Source: Trujillonella humicola (GTDB lineage: Bacteria > Actinomycetota > Actinomycetes > Mycobacteriales > Geodermatophilaceae). From it: a stretch of 64,000 nucleotides of DNA. Positions 41,641 through 49,807 of the stretch are shown in pieces. Made by a program: the position numbers and the translations under genes. How positions within the stretch are numbered: position 1 is the stretch's first letter; every line of letters begins with the position of its first letter. The notes beneath the pieces were generated by a model. It did not search any database and was not told where the DNA came from. It was given only the letters and a program-made list of their open reading frames with translations. The stretch is from NCBI RefSeq assembly GCF_046233715.1, contig NZ_JBJNRJ010000001.1, forward strand, positions 186,001 to 250,000, written 5' to 3'.

Positions 41641-41750
41641 ACGCTAGGGAGCCGAGGTGACCGCCTCCGGGTGCACCGGTGAACGCGCGGTGAACGGGTC
41701 CTGTGATGCCCGATACGCCTGCATGTCGGCCGGGCGAGATCCGGGTGAAC
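41641..41750 (-). promoter_or_regulatory. PHO boxes and promoter of pstS
   Basis: On the minus strand two adjacent 11-bp direct repeats, GTTCACCGCGC (41695-41685) and GTTCACCGGTG (41684-41674), match the PhoP half-site GTTCACC. A third half-site GTTCACCCGGA (41750-41740) lies exactly five 11-bp steps farther upstream. A -10-like TAGCGT is at 41646-41641. Layout fits a PhoP-activated promoter. Confidence 0.75.
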
Positions 41751-41832
41751 GACCCGCGTGGACTGTCGCATGACGGTCCGGTAACGGCAATGGTGGGGGG
41801 TTGGACGACGTCCCGGGCCGGTCCCGGGCCGG

Positions 41833-42714
41833 TCAGCGCACCGGCGCGCGACGCCAGGAGACGTCGACGGCGTACCGGGTGAAGCCGCGCCGCTCGTACA
41901 GCCCCACCGCGGGCGCGTTGTCGGCCTCCACGTAGAGCAGGACCTCGCGCAGCCCGAGGTCGCGCAGGTGCGCCAGCCCGGTGTCGGTCAGGGCCCGGCC
42001 GAGGCCGCCGCCCTGCGCGTCGGGGTCGATCCCGAGCACGTAGACCTCGCCGATCGCCTCGTCGCCGGTGTCCCCGGGCGGGTGGACCTTGGTCCAGTGG
42101 AAGCCGAGCAGCGTGCCGCCATTGTCGGGGTCGCCGCGCCAGGCCAGGAAGAAGCCGGCCGGGTCGAACCACGGCTCGGCCTCGCGCAGCGCCAGGTCCT
42201 CGGCGCTCCAGCCGCCCTGCTCCGGATGGGTGGCGAAGGCGCGGGCGTTGACGCGCAGCCACGCGGCCTCGTCCCGGCCCGGCCGGAACGGGAGCACCCG
42301 GACGCCCTCGGGCAGCGCGGGCGGGCCGGACCCGACGCCGGCCAGGTCGCGCCGCATCTGCAGCAGCGTCCGGGCGCGCTGGTAGCCGCCGTGGGCCGCG
42401 AGCGCGGCCGCGCCGGGCAGGTCGCCGTGCGCCCAGACCCGCAGCGGCCGGTCCCCGGCGAGGGACTGCAGCCGGCCCAGCAGGGCCCGACCGGTGCCGC
42501 GCCCCCTGGCGTCGGGGTGGACGGCGAGCTCCCCCTCGGCGTCGCCGGTGCCGTCCCCGCCCTCGAACCGGGCGTAGCCGACGACCGTGCCGCCGGACTC
42601 GGCCAGCACGTCGCGGCCGCCGGCCGGACCGCCGTGCTGCAGGCGCAGCTCGGCCTCCTCGGAGACGGGGCGGACGCCGTCGGCGGCCGTGGCGGCGCGC
42701 AGCACCGCCAGCAC
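41833..42714 (-). CDS. mshD: Mycothiol synthase (tandem GNAT) MshD
   Basis: Two GNAT domains in 293 residues. Domain 1 has LAVHPDARGRGTGRALL (acetyl-CoA loop), domain 2 IGEVYVLGIDPDAQGGGLGRALTDTGLAHL and LYVEADNAPAVGLYERRGF. MshD adds acetyl from acetyl-CoA to Cys-GlcN-Ins as the last step of mycothiol synthesis. Adjacent glnR gives the conserved actinobacterial order. The frame stays open upstream of GTG 42714, and the 20 codons before it (ATIRDTSRLDPAHAAAV) look like the missing first strand of the family, so the true start may be a CTG near 42774. Confidence 0.88.
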   Translation of the reverse strand: MLAVLRAATAADGVRPVSEEAELRLQHGGPAGGRDVLAESGGTVVGYARFEGGDGTGDAEGELAVHPDARGRGTGRALLGRLQSLAGDRPLRVWAHGDLPGAAALAAHGGYQRARTLLQMRRDLAGVGSGPPALPEGVRVLPFRPGRDEAAWLRVNARAFATHPEQGGWSAEDLALREAEPWFDPAGFFLAWRGDPDNGGTLLGFHWTKVHPPGDTGDEAIGEVYVLGIDPDAQGGGLGRALTDTGLAHLRDLGLREVLLYVEADNAPAVGLYERRGFTRYAVDVSWRRAPVR

Positions 42715-42781
42715 GGCGGCGGCGTGGGCGGGGTCCAGCCGGGACGTGTCCCGGATGGTGGCGGGGGAGCTCAGGGCCGGC

Positions 42782-43537
42782 TCAGCGCAGCGGGGCGGTG
42801 GTGCGGTCCGCGGCGGCCGGCGGCTCGGCCGCCCGCGCCGCCGCGGCGGTCGCGTCGGCGACCTGCTGGTCGAGCTTGTAGCCGACGTTGCGGACCGTGC
42901 CGATCAGCGCCTCGTGCTCGGTGCCGAGCTTGGCCCGCAGCCGGCGGACGTGGACGTCGACGGTCCGGGTGCCGCCGAAGTAGTCGTAGCCCCAGATCTC
43001 CTGCAGCAGCTGGGCCCGGGAGAAGACCCGACCCGGGTGCTGGGCCAGGTACTTGAGGAGCTCGAACTCCTTGTAGGTCAGGTCGAGCGGGCGCCCGCGG
43101 AGCTTGGCCGAGTAGCTGTGCTCGTCGATCACCAGCTCGCCGGCCTGGGTGATGCCCCCGTCGGGACCGTCGGCCGGCGTGGCGGCGGCCAGGCGCCGGG
43201 CGGTGGCCCACTTCAGCCGGGCGTCCACCTCGGCCGGGCCGGCGGTGTCGAGAAGCACGTCGTCGACGCCCCAGTCGGCCGACAGCGCCACGAGCCCGCC
43301 CTCGGCCAGGACGGCGACCAGCGCCGAGGCCACCCCGGTCGACGACAGCAGGCCGCACAGCGTCCGGGCCTGGATGAGGTCGTACCGGGCATCGACGAGC
43401 ACCACGTCGCCGGAGTCGCCGTCGAGGAGGCTGGAGAGCTCCGGGGCCACCACGCGGACCTGGTGGCCGAGCAGCCCGAGCGCGGGCAGCACCTCGGTCG
43501 TCGCCTGGCGCGCTGCGGTCATGAGCACGAGTCGCAT
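42782..43537 (-). CDS. glnR: Orphan OmpR-type nitrogen regulator GlnR
   Basis: A 251-residue regulator with an atypical receiver: conserved Asp49 (VLVDARYDL) is present but the acidic pair and switch residues of normal receivers are absent, as in GlnR. The C-terminal winged helix LTYKEFELLKYLAQHPGRVFSRAQLLQEIWGYDYFGGTRTVDVHVRRLRAKL is GlnR-like. It controls ammonium assimilation and often phosphate cross-talk genes. ATG 43537 follows GAGGAG. No kinase gene adjoins. Its position beside mshD matches M. tuberculosis Rv0818-Rv0819. Confidence 0.9.
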   Translation of the reverse strand: MRLVLMTAARQATTEVLPALGLLGHQVRVVAPELSSLLDGDSGDVVLVDARYDLIQARTLCGLLSSTGVASALVAVLAEGGLVALSADWGVDDVLLDTAGPAEVDARLKWATARRLAAATPADGPDGGITQAGELVIDEHSYSAKLRGRPLDLTYKEFELLKYLAQHPGRVFSRAQLLQEIWGYDYFGGTRTVDVHVRRLRAKLGTEHEALIGTVRNVGYKLDQQVADATAAAARAAEPPAAADRTTAPLR

Positions 43538-43622
43538 GTCGTCTCCTCACGGAGCCGGGGACGACGGGCGTCGTCCGGGGGCCCACGACAGCGCTGTCGG
43601 GTGAGCCCGCAGGATAGCCGAC

Positions 43623-44438
43623 GTGTCGCCCGATCCCCTCCTCCCGACGGGGCGCCGCCCGGTCGAGCTGCTGCCCGGCGCCCGGCCGGCGGAGGTCGTG
43701 ACCGCCGACGGGGTCCGCCTGTCCGGCGTCGTCGTCCCGGCACGGCCGGCTCCCCGGGCCGGGCGGGCCGTGACCTTCGTGGTCGCGCACGGCTTCACCA
43801 ACTCCACCGCCCGGCCCGGTTTCCGGCGGCTGGCCGGGTGGCTGCGCCGCTTCGGCGAGGTGCGCGCCGTGGACTTCCGCGGGCACGGCCGGTCCGGCGG
43901 CGTCAGCGGGACCGGCGGGGACCCGGAACTGCTCGACGTCGACGCCGCGGTGGCCGCCGCCCGGGCCGACGGCGCCGCCGCGGTCGTGACGCTGGGGATG
44001 TCGATGGGCGGCGGCGCGGTCCTCCGGCAGGCGGCGCTCGGCCGGCACCGGCCCGACGCGGTCGTGAGCGTCAGCGCGGTCAGCCGCTGGTACGTGCGCG
44101 ACACGGCGTCCATGCGCCGCGTGCACTGGCTGCTCGAGACGACCCCGGGCCGGCGGCTGGGTGCCCGCGCCGTCCGGCTGCGGCTGGGTCCGCCGTGGCT
44201 CACCCCGCCGTCCGCGCCGCTGGAGGTGGTCAGCCGGATCGCCCCCACCCCGCTGCTGCTCGTGCACGGCGACCGGGACGGCTACTTCCCGCTCGAGCAC
44301 TTCCGCGCGCTGGCCGAGGCGGCCGGGCCGGGCGCCACGGCGTGGGTGGTCCCGGGGTTCGGACACGCCGAGAGCGGCGCCACCGCTCCGCTCGTCGAGC
44401 GGATCGGCCGCTGGGTGTCTGCGACGATCGGCACGTGA
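43623..44438 (+). CDS. Alpha/beta hydrolase
   Basis: A 271-residue serine hydrolase fold. The oxyanion motif is VVAHGFTNS, nucleophile elbow GMSMGG, acid LVHGDRDGYFPLEHF, and base HAESG near the C-terminus. Substrate is not known. GTG 43623 has CAGGAT 7 nt upstream and no Shine-Dalgarno, so a leaderless start is possible. It is divergent from glnR and may be co-transcribed with the genes that follow. Confidence 0.85.
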   Translation: MSPDPLLPTGRRPVELLPGARPAEVVTADGVRLSGVVVPARPAPRAGRAVTFVVAHGFTNSTARPGFRRLAGWLRRFGEVRAVDFRGHGRSGGVSGTGGDPELLDVDAAVAAARADGAAAVVTLGMSMGGGAVLRQAALGRHRPDAVVSVSAVSRWYVRDTASMRRVHWLLETTPGRRLGARAVRLRLGPPWLTPPSAPLEVVSRIAPTPLLLVHGDRDGYFPLEHFRALAEAAGPGATAWVVPGFGHAESGATAPLVERIGRWVSATIGT

Positions 44439-44514
44439 GCGGGCGTGCGAGCTCACGCGGATGCAGAGCACGGCCGCGGGGGACGCGGCTGACCGGTGCC
44501 GGCGAGGAGGACGC

Positions 44515-45354
44515 GTGACAGCCGCTCCACCCGACGTCGACGCCGACGTCCCGGCGCGGGCGCACCACCTGCCCGCGGCCCTGGCCGCCGCCGTCGGGAC
44601 GGCGCTGCTGGTGCTGCTGCCCGACGCGGCCGGCGAGCGCGGCACGCTCGCCGCGGTCCTCCTGCTGCAGGTGGCGCTGGTGGCGGCGTGGGTACCGGCC
44701 GCCGGCGTCCCCGGGGGCGCCGGGGTGCCGGTGATCGGGCTCGCCGCGGCCGCCGCGGCCGACGCCCTGCTGGTCCTCCCCGACGACCCGCAGCTGGGCG
44801 CCCTGGTGGCGGTGCCCGGGGTGGCCTTCGTCGCCGCCGTCCTGCACCAGATGCTGCGCCGCGCCCCGCGCGCGGACGTCGTCGGCTCGCTGGCCGGCGT
44901 CCTGCTGCTGGTCTGCGCCGTCTGCGCGCTGGCGGTGCTGCTGCGGCTGCCCGACACCGCGGACGGGCTGCGCCCCGCGGCGACCGCCGCGCTCGTGGTG
45001 GGCGCGGCGCTGGTCGCCGGCCACCTCGTCGACGCGGTGATCCCGCGGCCGCAGGTCGCCGACGGCATCGAGTGCGGGATCCTGGGCCTGCTCGTCGCGC
45101 TGCTGGCCGGGACCGGCGTCGCGCTGCTGCGCCACTCCCCGGGCGGGCTGGGCGACACGCTGTCGTCGGTGACGGTGGGGCTGGTCCTGGCCGGTGTGGC
45201 GGCGCTGGTCGGGCTGGCGGGCAGCTACGTCGTGGTGGGCAGCGGCGGGCGCGGCCGCGGGCACGCGGTGGCGGCGCCGGTGCTGCAGGCCGTTCTGCCG
45301 TTCGCCGCGGCCGGCCCGGTGGCGTTCTCGCTGGCCCTGCAGACGGCGTTCTGA
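44515..45354 (+). CDS. Polytopic membrane protein of unknown function
   Basis: A 279-residue protein with about eight hydrophobic segments and few polar loops, rich in Ala, Val, Leu and Gly. GTG 44515 follows GAGGAGG by 5 nt. I recognise no transporter motif. It stands between the hydrolase and the LmeA-like gene, 14 nt from the latter, so it is likely part of that unit and may act at the cell envelope. Confidence 0.72.
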   Translation: MTAAPPDVDADVPARAHHLPAALAAAVGTALLVLLPDAAGERGTLAAVLLLQVALVAAWVPAAGVPGGAGVPVIGLAAAAAADALLVLPDDPQLGALVAVPGVAFVAAVLHQMLRRAPRADVVGSLAGVLLLVCAVCALAVLLRLPDTADGLRPAATAALVVGAALVAGHLVDAVIPRPQVADGIECGILGLLVALLAGTGVALLRHSPGGLGDTLSSVTVGLVLAGVAALVGLAGSYVVVGSGGRGRGHAVAAPVLQAVLPFAAAGPVAFSLALQTAF

Positions 45355-45368
45355 GGCGGCCGGCGAGC

Positions 45369-46058
45369 GTGCGTGCCCTGCTGGTGGTCCTCGTGGTCCT
45401 GCTCGGCCTGGCCGCGGTCGCCGACCGCGTCGCCGTCGGGATCGCCGAGGACCGGGTGGCCGAGGCGATCGCCACCGAGGGCGAGCTCGCCGGCCCTCCG
45501 GACGTGTCCATCGAGGGCTGGCCGTTCCTCACCCAGGCGATGGGCGGCACCTACGAGGACGTGCGGATCAGCCTCTCCGCCGCCGACCTCGGCCAGCCCG
45601 AGGGCACCACGGCCGACGTCCGGCTGCAGGGGGTGCGCGTCCCGCTGTCCGACGTCCTCGACGGCTCGGTCACCGAGATCCCGGTCGACCGCATCGACGG
45701 GACGGTGACGCTGTCCTACGAGCTGCTCTCCCGGGAACTGGGCACCGACACCACCCTGGCGCCCGAGGGCGGCGGTCTGCGGCTGACGAAGACGGTGCGG
45801 GTGCTCGGCTTCGAGGTCCCGCTCACCGCGGTCGGCACGGTCGTCCTGCAGGGCCAGGAGCTGGTGATCGACGTCGACGAGGCCGGCGCCGCCGGGGTCG
45901 ACCTCCCCGGCTCGGTGGTGGCGGCAGCCGCCGACGCGCTCGACCTGCGGTACGCCGTCGACCTCCCCTTCGGCCTCGAGCTCACCTCGGTGAGCCCCGG
46001 GGACGACGGGGTGCGCGTCACCGGCGGCGCCGTCGACACGGTGCTGCGCGGCGGCTGA
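45369..46058 (+). CDS. LmeA-family protein (DUF2993)
   Basis: A 229-residue protein with an N-terminal hydrophobic segment (ALLVVLVVLLGLAAVADRVAV), an uncleaved anchor or signal peptide, and a DUF2993 domain: DVSIEGWPFLTQAMGGTYEDVRISL, EIPVDRIDGTVTLSYELLSREL, SPGDDGVRVTGG. M. tuberculosis Rv0817c (LmeA) is a phosphoinositide-binding protein needed for lipomannan elongation, and neighbours here match that locus. The export signal indicates a periplasmic site. GTG 45369 is the first plausible start. Confidence 0.85.
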   Translation: MRALLVVLVVLLGLAAVADRVAVGIAEDRVAEAIATEGELAGPPDVSIEGWPFLTQAMGGTYEDVRISLSAADLGQPEGTTADVRLQGVRVPLSDVLDGSVTEIPVDRIDGTVTLSYELLSRELGTDTTLAPEGGGLRLTKTVRVLGFEVPLTAVGTVVLQGQELVIDVDEAGAAGVDLPGSVVAAAADALDLRYAVDLPFGLELTSVSPGDDGVRVTGGAVDTVLRGG

Positions 46059-46103
46059 CCGGGGCGAGGGAATGCCGGGGCACGCCGGGGCGCTGGGACC
46101 CCG

Positions 46104-46568
46104 GTGATGGACGCCACGGGACCGGTCGCGCTCGCCGTCGCGCTGCTCGTCACCGCGGCGGCGGCCTGGTGGCTGCGCGCCCGCAGCGGCGCCCTGCGCC
46201 GGCCCGCGACCGGAGGGGAGGACGGCGTGACCCGGTCCGGATCGGCGGAGCTGCGGGTGCTGGCGGAGCTCGGCGTCCACCCGGGTGGGGCCGACCTGAC
46301 CGTCGTCCAGTTCTCCACGGCCTTCTGCGGGCCCTGCCGCGCGACCCGCGCCCGGCTGCAGCAGCTGCAGCGGACCCGGCCGGGGCTGGCCTACGTGCAC
46401 GTGGACGCCGAGAGCCACCTCGAGCAGGTGCGTGCGCTGGACGTCCGGCGCACCCCCACCCTGTTCTACGTGGACCGGGACGGGCAGCTGGTGGGCCGCA
46501 GCAGCGGCGCCCCGCGACCGGAGGAGCTCACCGCGGTGGTGGACGCCCACACCACGGGCCCGGCGTGA
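46104..46568 (+). CDS. Membrane-anchored thioredoxin
   Basis: A 154-residue protein: TM (residues 6-24), linker, and a thioredoxin domain with redox motif CGPC at Cys75-Cys78 in QFSTAFCGPCRATR and the cis-Pro RRTPTLFYVD. The extracytoplasmic domain could reduce disulfides or a sulfur intermediate. It matches the Rv0816c position. ATG 46107 may be the true start; GTG 46104 is directly before it. The leaderless sORF begins 18 nt after its stop. Confidence 0.88.
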   Translation: MMDATGPVALAVALLVTAAAAWWLRARSGALRRPATGGEDGVTRSGSAELRVLAELGVHPGGADLTVVQFSTAFCGPCRATRARLQQLQRTRPGLAYVHVDAESHLEQVRALDVRRTPTLFYVDRDGQLVGRSSGAPRPEELTAVVDAHTTGPA

Positions 46569-46585
46569 TCGGTTACGCTCGCCCC

Positions 46586-46660
46586 GTGGGCCTCCTGCTG
46601 ACCTCGCGCCGCACAGTGGACCTGTGCCGCGTCGGCAGCTGCCTGTGTCCGACTCCCTGA
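46586..46660 (+). CDS. Leaderless cysteine-rich leader peptide (24 aa)
   Basis: TACGCT (46574-46579) is followed after 6 nt by GTG 46586, so transcript and coding start coincide. The 24-residue product is GLLLTSRRTVDLCRVGSCLC with a PTP end, including Cys codons at positions 14, 19 and 21. A very similar polycysteine peptide precedes mycobacterial cysA2/DUF4395 operons, where it acts as a cysteine-responsive attenuator. The downstream gap to DUF4395 holds arms AGGGCA and TGCCCT that may sequester the leader. The sequence evidence and synteny are strong; function here is inferred. Confidence 0.8.
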   Translation: MGLLLTSRRTVDLCRVGSCLCPTP

Positions 46661-46719
46661 GGGCAGGCCCCGCCCGCCCAGACGTGCCCTGACCGCCGTC
46701 TCCCGAGAGTCGCTCCGCC

Positions 46720-47154
46720 ATGTCTGTTGAGCACGTGTCCGTCGACGTGCGCGGTCCCCGCTTCGCCGCGTGGGTCACCAGCGCCGTCCTGGCCCTCGCC
46801 CTGCTGCTCGGCTCCGGCTGGGTCGTGGCCGCGCAGGCCGTCGTCTTCGCCGTGGGTGCGTTCGCCGGCCTGCGGTACGCGCCCTACGGGGTGGTCTTCC
46901 GCGCCCTGGTCGCGCCGCGGCTGGGTCCGGTCCGGGAGCGGGAGCCCGAGGCGCCGCTGCGGTTCGCGCAGCTCGTCGGGCTGCTGTTCGCCCTCGCCGG
47001 CGCCGCCGGTTACCTGCTCGGCGCGCCGGTCGTCGGGGCCGTCGCCACCGGCGCCGCCCTCGTGGCGGCCCTGCTCAACGCGGCCACGGGCTTCTGCCTG
47101 GGCTGCGAGCTCCACCTGCTCGTCCGGCGGGCACTGCCCGCCCGCACCGCCTGA
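46720..47154 (+). CDS. DUF4395 membrane protein
   Basis: A 144-residue protein with four hydrophobic segments and the C-terminal GFCLGCELHLL motif with two Cys typical of DUF4395. It is always found next to sulfurtransferase and DUF1416 genes in actinobacteria. Cys-x-x-Cys near a membrane helix suggests a redox or sulfur-transfer role with the thioredoxin; that is inference. ATG 46720 has a weak GAGAG upstream, as expected if translation is controlled by the leader peptide. Confidence 0.85.
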   Translation: MSVEHVSVDVRGPRFAAWVTSAVLALALLLGSGWVVAAQAVVFAVGAFAGLRYAPYGVVFRALVAPRLGPVREREPEAPLRFAQLVGLLFALAGAAGYLLGAPVVGAVATGAALVAALLNAATGFCLGCELHLLVRRALPARTA

Positions 47155-47190
47155 CCGCACGCACACCCACCACAGGGAGGAACACCCCCC

Positions 47191-48018
47191 ATGAGCCGCA
47201 ACGACGTGCTCGTCACCGTCGACTGGGTCCAGGAGCACCTCGGTGACCCCGGCATCGTCCTCGTGGAGGTCGACGAGGACACCAGCGCCTACGACGGCGG
47301 CCACATCGAGGGCGCCGTGAAGCTGGACTGGAAGCAGGACCTCCAGGACCCGCTCCGCCGCGACTACGTCGACAAGTCCGGTTTCGAGGCGCTGCTGTCC
47401 AGCCGCGGCATCGGCAACGACGACACCGTGATCCTGTACGGCGGCAACAACAACTGGTTCGCCGCCTACGCCTACTGGTACTTCACGATCTACGGCCACC
47501 GGGACGTCAAGCTCATGGACGGCGGCCGCAAGAAGTGGGAGCTCGACGGCCGCCCGCTGTCGAAGGACGCGGTGGAGCGCCCGGCCACGCAGTACCAGGC
47601 GCAGGACCCGGACTTCTCCATCCGCGCCTTCCGCGACGAGGTCGTCGCCGCGATCGGCAGCAAGAACCTGGTCGACGTCCGCTCGCCCGACGAGTTCTCC
47701 GGCAAGATCCTCGCTCCGGCGCACCTGCCGCAGGAGCAGTCGCAGCGCCCCGGTCACGTGCCCACGGCGATCAACATCCCGTGGAGCAAGGCGGCCAACG
47801 AGGACGGCACCTTCAAGTCCGACGAGGAGCTGGCGAAGCTGTACGCGGAGCAGGGCTTCGACGACAGCAGGGAGACCATCGCCTACTGCCGGATCGGTGA
47901 GCGGTCGAGCCACACGTGGTTCGTGCTCCAGGAGCTGCTCGGCAAGAAGAACGTCAAGAACTACGACGGCAGCTGGGTCGAGTACGGCTCGCTCGTCGGC
48001 GTCCCGATCGAGAAGTGA
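47191..48018 (+). CDS. cysA2: Thiosulfate sulfurtransferase (rhodanese) SseA/CysA-type
   Basis: A 275-residue two-domain rhodanese. The active-site Cys233 sits in YCRIGERSSHTWF, and the CH2 motifs HVPTAINIPW and GHIEGAVKLDW are present. It transfers sulfane sulfur from thiosulfate to cyanide or thiols and in mycobacteria sulfurates MoeZ/CysO-type partners. ATG 47191 follows GGGAGG. It is in the leader-regulated operon with DUF4395 and DUF1416. Confidence 0.95.
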   Translation: MSRNDVLVTVDWVQEHLGDPGIVLVEVDEDTSAYDGGHIEGAVKLDWKQDLQDPLRRDYVDKSGFEALLSSRGIGNDDTVILYGGNNNWFAAYAYWYFTIYGHRDVKLMDGGRKKWELDGRPLSKDAVERPATQYQAQDPDFSIRAFRDEVVAAIGSKNLVDVRSPDEFSGKILAPAHLPQEQSQRPGHVPTAINIPWSKAANEDGTFKSDEELAKLYAEQGFDDSRETIAYCRIGERSSHTWFVLQELLGKKNVKNYDGSWVEYGSLVGVPIEK

Positions 48019-48029
48019 GCTGATCAGAC

Positions 48030-48317
48030 ATGTGCGCAGCACCCAAGCAGGGCGGGACCCTCGTCGACGTGGGGAACCAGACGGTCATCCAGGGGCAGGT
48101 CTGGCACGACGGCGCCCCGGTCGCCGGCGCCTACGTCCGGCTCCTGGACGCCACGGACGAGTTCACCGCCGAGGTCGTGACCAGCCCGGAGGGGGAGTTC
48201 CGCTTCTTCGCCGCTCCGGGTGAGTGGAAGCTCCGCTCGCTGGCCCAGGTCGGCAAGGGCGAGCGCGTCGTCGAGGCCGAGGTCGGCCTGAACGAGACCA
48301 CCCTCGTCATCGAGTGA
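48030..48317 (+). CDS. sseC: DUF1416 protein, SseC-like
   Basis: A 95-residue protein matching mycobacterial SseC (Rv0814c): KQGGTLVDVGNQTVIQGQVWHDGAPVAGAYVRLLD and SPEGEFRFFAAPGEWKLRSL, probably a beta-sandwich. It starts at ATG 48030, 11 nt after cysA2, and is followed by a hairpin. Role in sulfur metabolism is inferred only from position. Confidence 0.9.
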   Translation: MCAAPKQGGTLVDVGNQTVIQGQVWHDGAPVAGAYVRLLDATDEFTAEVVTSPEGEFRFFAAPGEWKLRSLAQVGKGERVVEAEVGLNETTLVIE

Positions 48318-48324
48318 CGGCATA

Positions 48325-48359
48325 CCCCACCACGATCGGGTGACCCGGTCGTGGTGGGT
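48325..48359. terminator. Hairpin terminator of the cysA2 operon
   Basis: Arms CCCACCACGATCGGGT (48326-48341) and ACCCGGTCGTGGTGGG (48343-48358) form a 14- to 16-bp stem with one G-T pair. Confidence 0.7.
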
Positions 48360-48472
48360 CCCCGCAGCGCCCCGCGCGGCTCCGGCCGGCGGGGCGCTGC
48401 GGCGTTCGCGGGCCGCGCCCGCTGCTCCGGCGACCCTTGCCCGGGCCGGGAGCCGTGCGGTGCACTGGTGGT

Positions 48473-49090
48473 ATGCGGATCGCCGTCCTGGGGAGCGGGG
48501 CCGTGGGCCAGGCGCTGGCCCGGGGGTACGCCGGGCACGGGCACCAGGTGCGCCTCGGCACCCGGCAGGGCGACGTCGCCGGGCTGCCGGTGGCCCCGCC
48601 GGCCGAGGCCGTGCGCGACGCCGAGCTCGTCGTCCTGGCGGTGCTGGGCAGCGCCGCGGTCGACGTGGTGACCCCGCTGGCCGGGGAGCTCGCGGGGAAG
48701 GTCCTCGTCGACGCGACCAACCCGCTGGACACCTCGTCCGGGGCCCCGCAGCTGTTCGTGGGCCACACGGACTCGCTCGGTGAGCAGGTGCAGCGCGCCG
48801 TCCCGGCGGCGCGGGTGGTGAAGGCCTACAACACCGTCGGCAACGCGCTGATGGTGGATCCCCAGCTGCCCGGCGGGCCGCCGACGATGTTCATCGCCGG
48901 GGACGACCCGGGGGCCAAGGAGGTCGTCACCGGCCTGCTGCGCGAGACGGGGTGGGACGTCGCCGACCTCGGCGGCATCGAGGCGAGCCGCTGGCTGGAG
49001 CCCATGTGCCTGGCCTGGGTCGCCCACGGCGTCCGGTCCGGCCGCTGGGGGCACGCGTTCCGGCTCCTGCGGCCCGCCGGCGACGCGTAG
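48473..49090 (+). CDS. NAD(P)-binding reductase (F420-dependent NADP oxidoreductase fold)
   Basis: A 205-residue Rossmann protein: IAVLGSGAVGQALARGYAGHGHQVRLGTR is the nucleotide-binding N-terminus, DATNPLDTSS and AYNTVGNALM follow, as in NADP oxidoreductase coenzyme F420-dependent family proteins. Start is ATG 48473; TGCACT lies 6 nt upstream, which may be a leaderless promoter. The reaction and substrate are not known. It converges on the TetR gene with 1 nt between the stops. Confidence 0.85.
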   Translation: MRIAVLGSGAVGQALARGYAGHGHQVRLGTRQGDVAGLPVAPPAEAVRDAELVVLAVLGSAAVDVVTPLAGELAGKVLVDATNPLDTSSGAPQLFVGHTDSLGEQVQRAVPAARVVKAYNTVGNALMVDPQLPGGPPTMFIAGDDPGAKEVVTGLLRETGWDVADLGGIEASRWLEPMCLAWVAHGVRSGRWGHAFRLLRPAGDA

Positions 49091-49091
49091 C

Positions 49092-49769
49092 TCACAGGCC
49101 GATCAGCCGGGCCAGCTCCGCCATGGCGCGGTCGAAGTACCGGTCGGCGTCGGTCAGGGAGCCGACGAAGTGGCCGAACAGCTCGAAGCCGATGGTCCCG
49201 TGGACCGAGCTCCAGGCCAGGAGGGCGCGGGCGCGCACCGCGTCGGTCAGCGCCGGGTGCTCGCCGCCGAGGAGGGCCGCGGCGCCGTCGGTGACGAGGG
49301 GGTCGCCCGGCTCGGGAGGGCTCTCGGCGAGGGCGCCGGCGCGGGCCGCGTCCCCGAGGATCCGGCCCATCACGACGCCGACCCGCGAGGCGGCCGGCAC
49401 GGTGTCCGGCGGTGCCGCGTAGCCCGGCACGGGGGAGCCGTAGAGGAGCGCGTACTCGTGCGGGTGGGACAGCGCCCGGGCGCGGACGGCGCGGCAGACC
49501 GCCAGCCAGCGCTGCACCGGGGGAGCGGCGGGGTCGTCGGCCGCCTCGGCGGCCTCTCCCAGGGCGTCGTAGCCCTCGATGATCAGGCGGGTGAGCAGGT
49601 CGTCGCGGCTCGGGAAGTAGCGGTAGACGGCGGAGGAGGCCATGCCGACCTCGCGGGCCACCGCGCGCAGCGACAGCGCGGCGGCCCCGACCTCGGCGAG
49701 CTGCCGGCGGGCGGCCTCGGTGATCTCGCCGGTGATCTCGGCGCGGACGCGCTCGCGGGCGGTGGGCAC
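49092..49769 (-). CDS. TetR-family regulator
   Basis: A 225-residue protein with HTH LSLRAVAREVGMASSAVYRYFPSRDDLLTRLI at about residues 30-62 and a C-terminal TetR_C_13/25-type ligand domain (LAWSSVHGTIGFELFGHF). GTG 49769 has CACGAT 6 nt upstream and may be leaderless. It is divergent from an SDR gene across two copies of AGAGCACCGCTCT, so it probably represses both. Confidence 0.9.
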   Translation of the reverse strand: MPTARERVRAEITGEITEAARRQLAEVGAAALSLRAVAREVGMASSAVYRYFPSRDDLLTRLIIEGYDALGEAAEAADDPAAPPVQRWLAVCRAVRARALSHPHEYALLYGSPVPGYAAPPDTVPAASRVGVVMGRILGDAARAGALAESPPEPGDPLVTDGAAALLGGEHPALTDAVRARALLAWSSVHGTIGFELFGHFVGSLTDADRYFDRAMAELARLIGL

Positions 49770-49807
49770 CCGGCGATCGTGCCCGCCGAGATCACCGCAC
49801 GCAAGAG

